NCBI GenBank assembly: GCA_000437755.1
Contig: FR900157.1
Coordinates: 2,003-44,297, forward strand
Length of the DNA stretch: 42,295 bases
Source: Roseburia sp. CAG:303
GTDB taxonomy: Bacteria; Bacillota; Clostridia; Lachnospirales; Lachnospiraceae
Direction of reading: 5' to 3'
The notes beneath the pieces are model-generated. The model worked only from the letters and a program-made list of their open reading frames with translations, did not search any database and was not told the DNA's origin. This document shows positions 41,576 to 42,295 of this stretch, piece by piece (within the stretch, counting starts at the first letter, position 1; every line of letters starts with the position of its first letter). The translations under genes were made by a program, and so were the position numbers.

Positions 41576-42270
41576 GTCATAATTTCCTTTATTAATTCTT
41601 CTCCCCGCAGCCATTTTGATGACTCACATAATATCCCCTGTTTCATAATGTACACTTTATCACTGATATCCAGTTCTTCCTCGTCATGCGTCGCAAGCAC
41701 TACAATATTTCCCTGTGACAGGTAATACTGCAGATAATTCCGGATATCCCGTTTTGCAACCAAATCAAGAGCCGCTGCCGGTTCATCCATCAACAATACC
41801 TTCGGATTTGCCCACATGGAAATCCCTATGGATACTCTTTTTTTCATGCCGCCTGACAGTTTCTTTACCGGCATATGAAGCATCCGGTCGATTCCAAGCA
41901 TCTTTAACAGCCCTTCCCGGAGTTCTTTCTCCATATCCAGCGGGCTGTCGCAGTACCACAGCTTCAAATTATCCCGGACAGTTAAATCCTGAATCAGCGG
42001 ATTTTCCTGCGGTACATAGCCGACTATCTTTCCTGCCGTTTTTTTTTCGGTCAACAGATTAATTCCATTCACAACCGCCGTCCCTCTCTCACAGTTCTGC
42101 ACCCCCGCCAGAATTGACAGCAGGGTGGATTTCCCCGAACCGTTCATACCAAGCAGTGCCACACACTGACCGGACTGTGCTTCAAAAGATGCACCTTTTA
42201 ATATCTTTCTCCATCCATAACGCTTCTGTACATCCTGCACCCTGATATATGTCTGTGTCTTTTCCTCCAT
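41572..42270 (-). CDS. ABC transporter ATP-binding protein
   Basis: 232-residue ATPase. Walker A is LGMNGSGKSTLL (about 40-51), with a Q-loop in YVPQENPL, signature KLSGGMKKRVSIGISM, Walker B VLLMDEPAAALD and switch region LATHDEEEL. The signature form (GGMKKR) is typical of ABC-2 exporters of the CcmA/YhaQ type. AAGGAAGG precedes the ATG. The operon promoter lies beyond the right end of the window. Confidence 0.92.
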   Translation of the reverse strand: MEEKTQTYIRVQDVQKRYGWRKILKGASFEAQSGQCVALLGMNGSGKSTLLSILAGVQNCERGTAVVNGINLLTEKKTAGKIVGYVPQENPLIQDLTVRDNLKLWYCDSPLDMEKELREGLLKMLGIDRMLHMPVKKLSGGMKKRVSIGISMWANPKVLLMDEPAAALDLVAKRDIRNYLQYYLSQGNIVVLATHDEEELDISDKVYIMKQGILCESSKWLRGEELIKEIMT

Positions 42271-42295
42271 ATGCCTTCCTTTCTTTATCTAATAT

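Noticed and set aside
1..42295. CRISPR array, transposase, integrase or prophage genes
   Set aside because: No regularly spaced direct repeats and no such protein motifs are present on either strand.

Overview
The window reads as a chromosomal segment of a spore-forming, low-to-mid GC Firmicute of class Clostridia, most likely a Lachnospiraceae member. The support is the complete cotJABC spore-coat operon, a type III glutamine synthetase, a NfnA/GltA-type flavoprotein pair, a class B sortase, and SD-rich AGGAGG ribosome sites. I see no phage, transposase, plasmid or CRISPR signature. Nearly all genes lie on the minus strand. The plus-strand exceptions are one small membrane protein (28692-29297) and cotJABC (31759-32991).

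Layout, left to right. 1-6690: a cell-envelope block. A CdaR-type regulator, ftsE, ftsX, a coiled-coil M23 peptidase and an S41 protease are transcribed leftward from one promoter (6623-6651), followed by a membrane GGDEF protein. 6715-9470: the ATPase of a sugar ABC transporter, ridA, cvfB and a lone tRNA-Gln(CUG). 9527-15594: coaX-coaBC (coenzyme A), a YesL-like membrane protein, the nfnA/gltA flavoprotein pair and a GNAT acetyltransferase. 15616-18823: a HAD phosphatase, a cyclophilin, a TPM-domain protein and a zinc-ribbon membrane protein. 18946-23447: glnN, a class B sortase with a Thr/Pro-rich tail, and class II fructose-bisphosphate aldolase. 23544-28436: a structured repeat, then the MoxR / DUF58 / transglutaminase module, whose last two parts meet at a run of seven G with a frame change. 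28692-32991: an unknown membrane protein, a dockerin-bearing secreted transglutaminase with an HD-domain protein, and cotJABC. 33029-37204: a 1391-residue surface protein with InlB-type repeats. 37326-39050: an ammonium transporter fused to a PII domain. 39207-42270: an ABC-2 exporter (ATPase plus two permeases).

How parts work together. FtsEX with a coiled-coil LytM-type partner is the known arrangement for coupling division to peptidoglycan hydrolysis; the S41 protease and the regulator belong to the same transcription unit. glnN and amt-PII are 16 kb apart, yet both have a promoter followed by an intrinsic terminator inside the 5' leader. In both, the ascending terminator strand can instead fold into a small hairpin with a six-base loop of form A-A-N-G-G-C. 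This suggests shared nitrogen control by antitermination. The sortase, the InlB-repeat protein, the dockerin transglutaminase and the MoxR/DUF58/transglutaminase set together make the middle of the window rich in cell-surface functions.

Most noteworthy: the paired nitrogen leaders, the DUF58/transglutaminase split at a G7 tract, a 166-bp element of nested hairpins with inverted ends, and a 30-nt hairpin core present twice with a compensatory base-pair change.
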